From positions 43,327,634-43,391,633 of the forward strand of contig NC_134014.1 of assembly GCF_040712315.1 (NCBI RefSeq): 64,000 bases of DNA, given 5' to 3'. Below the pieces are notes generated by a model. The model was not told the DNA's origin, searched no databases, and was given only the letters and a program-made list of their open reading frames with translations. A program made the position numbers and the translations under genes. Below, piece by piece: positions 59,264-64,000 of this stretch; within the stretch, counting starts at the first letter, position 1, and every line of letters begins with the position of its first letter. The stretch is from Castanea sativa (taxonomy: Eukaryota; Streptophyta; Magnoliopsida; Fagales; Fagaceae).

Positions 59264-60364
59264 ATGAATAGGTTGTTTAGAAGTTACTCTTCTACCAGCA
59301 GTAGATGTTCCCAACCCATGTCCATCTCAGATATACCAGCAGATGTAGGAATACTTAATTCAGAGTCTTATGAGTTATCCGATCTAGATCTAGACATCGG
59401 AGATTGGAATATCCCCAAAGTAGCCACCAACTAGATCTATAAGTCTTCATGGTCCTTGACGAAAGCCTTCAAGACAGATTACCATGTTAAGACCATAGAA
59501 CAAGTTTATGGTATAAACAAGGAGTACGAAACGTGCTACTTGTTATCCCCTTCAGCCATTCAAAAGAATAGAGACAAATGACATAACTTCTTACACATAG
59601 GATTAGTCCAAGTCGGAGTTAAACCACTCACCAGAAGAGGTTTGAACAGCTCAATCCTCATGGCCTTTAGAGATGCTCGTCATATCAGATTCAATGACAG
59701 CCTCCTAGGAACCATATAAACCAGTCTTAGCAACGGACCCATCCATTTTAACTGTTTCCCAGATTTCACTATCTTCATCCATGATAGCACAGTTATCAAA
59801 GCCCTTACACTCAATATCAAGACCCATGGAACCCTCATGACGCAGGGAACTAGTCAGATTGCCTTGATATACAGAGTATACTACAAGTGCATGAGAACGA
59901 ATATGAATGTCGGAGCACTTGATAGAAGGGAAAGAGGTGAGACAACCCCCATCCAAACCACTGACCCTAGTGCCAGGATTCAGGTCCCAAGAACCCTGAA
60001 ATGGACAGAGGTCACATTCCCAGATGATTGGACTCTAGAGAATGAAAACCATACTCTACAGATCCAAAACCCAGCCCAGAATCCAAATCTAGAATTTGTC
60101 CAACAGCTAGCCGACGACATGGTTAGGTTAAGTTTTGATAGATCTAGGCTCAGCACTCCTTTAGACTATGAGTGTAGACCACCTCTGGATATATCCCGGT
60201 TTAGATCTCCAACTGATCTACATCAGCCCCATAGGCAGTCACCTATCTATCTTAGAGATAGATTTGCATCCCAGAGTAGCTCAACCAGACCTTTAGGATC
60301 ACCATTCCCAAAGTCTAGAAGAGATTTAGGTGTACAGCTCCAGGGAGTTAGAACCAATTCCTAA
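59264..60364 (+). pseudogene. Movement-protein-like region of the endogenous virus
   Basis: This stretch contains the LSDLDLDIGDW-type N-terminal block and a core around QIALIYRVYYKCMRTNMNVG (59858-59917), which resembles the 30K-type movement proteins of caulimovirids that act at plasmodesmata. Pro/Arg/Ser-rich sequence follows. It is broken by stops at 59432, 59579 and 59717 and closed by one at 60362. The call rests on position and a modest motif match. Confidence 0.65.
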
Positions 60365-60457
60365 CTCACCACACCTTGCTACATAGCCAAACAAGATCCG
60401 ATTGTCAATGAGGAAGACGATCGTGAACAATCCCCCCCATCCCCATCTGGAACTGAT

Positions 60458-62265
60458 ATGGAACAACCTCCAGATCAGCAAGAAGAATCTCTGAACATTT
60501 TGATCCTAAATAGAGAATTCGTTCCTGACTTAGAAGAATTAGGTAAGGAATTTAGTTCCGAGGAAAACAGAGCTAAGAGAGAAGCCTACAAAGCCAATTA
60601 TACCAGAAAACAAAAAGAAAAAGTATTGGAAGCATGGACGGCATTCATGAGGGAAATATCTCGTAATGTCCCATTTTTCATATACTTTGAAAGGTATTTT
60701 GGCCAGCACAAGCAGTTTTGTGTTCTCACCAAAGCTTGGACCATAGAAGGACCTAATGCAACCAAGGAAGTTGTAAGGTCTAGCCATCCACCCCTAGAAG
60801 CCATAACCTTTAGTCATCGCAAAAAAGAAATAGTGGCCTCTCCATTCAAAATCACCACTGATAGGCACCAACTAGTCGACAAGGTGATTGAGCAAAACAA
60901 CTAGACCAACCAGTGTCTAAATGTTATAGGAAAACAACTTGACAGGATAGAAGATAGGATAGAAAATAAAGTTATCCTCCAGCCAGGAAGCTCTAGTACA
61001 CCTATCCAAGCCCTAGAGAAGCCTCTAGTCAAGTTACCTACAACCAGGCACACCAGCCTCAGTTATCCTAAGGAAAAAACGGCCTTAGAAATAGTTGCCC
61101 AGAAGTTAGAAGAACTAGTAAAGAAGGAACCAGCCACCCCTTCCTCAGTTAACATTTTAGACATCCAAACAGCCTTTAGTAGTTCTAGCCAAGCCTCTGA
61201 CTAGGAGATAGAACAACTAGAAAACCAGTTTCAGGATTTACAGGTAAAACGGTTTTACCATCCCAACATAAATCCAACCAGCTCAACCAAGAACTGATAC
61301 CCTAGACCAACACCCCCCGACCTCCAGTATGAGGAAAGGAATGTTAGTAACCAATTCTCAGTATCATCTGGAAGACTCTATGAGTGGAACATAGATGGTC
61401 TATCAGAACAGGAAATCCTAAACAAAATCCAACATATGACTATGGTAGCCAACAACTACCTAGATGAACACCGTCCTCATAAGGAAGTCGTTGAAATGAT
61501 GGCTTTAGGATTCACAGGAAAACTCCTACAATGGTGGAATAACTACCTAACAGAAATCTCTAAAGAAGACATCAAGCATGCAGTTCAAAAAGATGAGGAA
61601 GGAACCCCCATCATCAATGAAGTTGAACAAGAAGTTCCTAATGGAGTCAATACCCTGATCTATACGATCATGAAACACTTCATAGGAAAGCCTAACAATA
61701 TTACATCTAGGATTTACGAGCAGCTTAGTAACTTTAGATGTAAAACCTTAAGAGACTACAAGTGGTATGAAGATATCTTTACCACCAGAGTTATGCATAG
61801 GACTGATTGTAATTCTCCGTTTTGGAAGGAGAAATTCATTAATGGTTTACCAACACTTTTCAGTCAGAAAGTCAAAGAAACCCTTTGCAGCCCTTCAGGT
61901 GTCATAGATTATGATAACCTAACCTATGGAGACATCTCTAGCACCATTCGAAGTGAAGGAATGAAGATGTGCAGAGATCTCAAAATCCAAAGCCAAATCA
62001 ACAAGAACAAAGCCAAGTACGAAATGTGACATTTTTGTACACAGTATGGCTTACCCTCGGTCAAACCTTCCAATAGGAAATCCAGGCACAAAGGAAAGGA
62101 ATCCTTTGAGAAATCCTATAGGAAGAAAGCAACCAAGTATTATAGAAAATAGAAGTACAAGACTGATGATTTCTATAAGAAAGGAAAATCCAAGGAATCC
62201 ATTCCACAAGCATCACGCAAATGCTACAACTGTGGAAAGAAAGGTCATTTCAAGGGCGAGTGTAG
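60458..62265 (+). pseudogene. Coat-protein-like region with CCHC zinc knuckle
   Basis: ALGFTGKLLQWWNNYL (61504-61551) and FYxx-FIGKPNNITSRIYEQL type sequence (from about 61680) resemble the capsid core of caulimovirids, related to retroelement Gag. A Lys-rich stretch follows, then the intact knuckle CYNCGKKGHFKGEC at 62219-62260 (C-x2-C-x4-H-x4-C), used for nucleic-acid binding. Stops at 60902, 61202, 61295, 62027 and 62150 break it. Confidence 0.75.
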
Positions 62266-62812
62266 AGCTAAGGCCAAATCCCTTATCAATACCCTCATTA
62301 GTGACCAACCCAGCAAAAATGAGATCTTCAAGTTACTAGAACTTGACCACTCAGACAGTGAGTCATTCAGCAGTGCTAGTGACAGTGAACTCAGGTAGAT
62401 ATATAGGTCATCCTCTGATTCCTCTAGAACCAGTACCTCTAGTGGCCTGGATGAACCCACACCATGCAAAGATGGTTGTTGTAGGAACAAAACCATCAAT
62501 GGTCTCAACAGACAAGAAGAACTTCTTTTAGACCTCATAGAGACAATAGAAGATCCTGTCATCAAAGCTCAGAAGCTTACCCTTTTCCACCAGACCTTAG
62601 TAAAGGAAACCAGCAAACCTGAACTAAAGATCCAGCAACCCAAGGTAGATTTAGAGCAAATCTACAATAGGTTTACCCAGTCCAAGAAGGAAGTTACAGT
62701 CAACGACCTTCAGAAAGAAATAAAGGAAACCAAGTCAGAAGTTAGGACTCTAAAGCAAGAATTAACCATTCTAAGAGTCGATTATGATCTTCTTAACCGG
62801 AGAATCCAAATT

Positions 62813-63451
62813 TTGGAAAACACTTCTCATCAAAACAATGAGGAAGGCCCCTCATTCCAGAACCCCTCTGATGATGAAGCTGATCAAATAGTTAACCCTA
62901 CAGCTGACCTTATCCAAGAACCCTCAACAGGATTATTCTTAGATACCATCAGCAGGATTAACTTCCATAAATGGCATTCCAAAGTCAGGATTGTCATTAG
63001 CAGAGATTTTGAATTTGAGGTCATAGCCTTAATTGATTCAAGTGCTGATCTTAATTGCATTTAAGAAGGAATCATTCCCTCCAAGTATTTCAAAAAATCC
63101 AAGGAGCGATTGACATCTGCAAGTGGCGGAAGAATGCAAATTGAATTCAATATCCCACAAGCTGAGGTTTGCCAAGGCGGCATATCCTTCATGACAAAAT
63201 TTGTCCTTGTTAAAAACATGACAGATAGGGTTATCTTAGGAAATCCTTTCTTATGTTTGTTATACCCTTTCATCACAGACAATGATGGAATCACAGCCCA
63301 TCCCTTTGGTCAGACTGTCAAGTTTGAGTTCATGAGAAGCCCCGAACCTTGGGAAGTCAGCTCCCTCCAAAAAGCTTCTATATCAAAAACTCTCAGTACT
63401 GTTACCATCCAATCCCCTCCATCCTATAATCAAGCCCAGAACCTTGATTAA
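62813..63451 (+). pseudogene. Retropepsin-like protease region, active site altered
   Basis: The aspartic-protease segment appears as ALIDSSADLNCI (63027-63062), where the family's D-T/S-G active-site triad reads D-S-S. A stop follows directly at 63062, then KNMTDRVILGNPFLCLLYPF (about 63212-63271), which matches the downstream I-L-G hydrophobic block of retropepsins. The altered triad and stop mean no activity is expected. Confidence 0.75.
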
Positions 63452-64000
63452 GCCAAAATGATTAATGAGTCTTTTGACCCCAATCGGTCCCAGTCATCAC
63501 CATGCATTAATCATGAAAATATTTGCATCTCTGCATCCATCAGTTTTAAAAATAAAAGGTTTTTTAACAATTATTTGAAAATCTCAAATGATCCAAACCT
63601 TTCTTGGCAGGAGAGAGAGAGAGCAATATTTAATACCACTAGTAAGTGGACAATGACTTCTTCAGCAGAGAAGAAGGGCAAGGGGAAAGCACCCGCAAGG
63701 GGCAATCCTCAAGACAAAAGACTACCAGCGGGACAGTCTCTTGTAATGCATGAAGGCGCATCCTCTACCAGCCATAGAGGATCAACATCCCTTCAGGAAC
63801 TTGTCACTCCAACAGTGACATATTCTAGTGGTGATATGACTATTGTTTTACAGGAAGTTTTATCCAGGACTTTACAATTTAATGATGGAGCATACACAGA
63901 CTTACCCTACTCCATTAAATGCCTCCTTGATAACCTTCACTTTGCCTACACCAGAAAAAACCAAGACCTTTTTCAAAAAATCCTCAAAGCACTAGAAATT

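Larger units (their letters stand above)
59264..64000 (+). pseudogene. Endogenous caulimovirus-like polyprotein, one frame with 12 stops, runs off the window
   Basis: From the ATG at 59264 to the window end, one reading frame (1579 codons) carries the protein similarity throughout. Stops lie at 59432, 59579, 59717, 60362, 60902, 61202, 61295, 62027, 62150, 62396, 63062 and 63449. There is no frameshift. Order: movement-protein-like region, linker, coat-protein-like region, CCHC knuckle, coiled-coil-like stretch, retropepsin-like segment, then an open stretch of 183 codons (63452-64000). A single large polyprotein of this order is known from Petuvirus- and Florendovirus-type caulimovirids. This copy cannot make that product. 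Placement in a genus is a guess. Confidence 0.85.

Overview
This window is nuclear DNA of a flowering plant, most likely a woody eudicot. It is AT-rich, its genes have many small exons with GT-AG introns, and most of the rest is decayed transposable elements. The density of small inverted-repeat elements and the LINE type would fit a tree genome such as Fagaceae, but that is an impression, not a test.

Four host genes can be modelled. (1) Minus strand, 16799 to 6605: an 11-exon OTU-domain deubiquitinase with a C-terminal SEC-C zinc motif, an OTU7-type protein of about 385 aa. (2) Plus strand, 36282 to 44313: a 5-exon filament-like plant protein (FPP7-like coiled coil, about 1097 aa) with an extra 5' UTR intron. 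(3) Minus strand, 50461 to 46585: an 11-exon plant-conserved protein of about 344 aa with an organelle-type N-terminus, convergent with the FPP gene. (4) Minus strand, 53916 to 52573: an intronless BAHD acyltransferase (447 aa) with both family motifs intact. All inferred exon junctions keep the reading frame and, apart from the listed alternatives, leave no ambiguity.

The rest is mobile DNA. A nearly full-length but broken LINE (17655-23660, minus) lies upstream of the OTU gene. Truncated LINE pieces sit in introns of the OTU gene (two, antisense) and the FPP gene (one), and between FPP and the plastid-type gene (one). Other elements include tRNA-derived SINEs (one with a 12-bp target duplication), a solo LTR in an intron, three related ~0.9-1.0 kb elements with TTA target duplications (PIF/Harbinger-like), MITEs of several families (one nested, with a 9-bp duplication), a complete small Helitron with its 3' hairpin, and a degenerate ~100-bp tandem repeat.

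The 5' flank of the BAHD gene, including its likely TATA box, lies in a ~1.5 kb segment that is tandemly duplicated (53981-55486 and 55635-57068).

The right end (58921-64000) holds an endogenous caulimovirus-like element. An inverted reverse-transcriptase scrap abuts a 4.7 kb single-frame polyprotein region (movement protein, coat protein, zinc knuckle, retropepsin-like segment) that runs off the window. It carries 12 in-frame stops but not one frameshift. This is the most unusual structure in the window.
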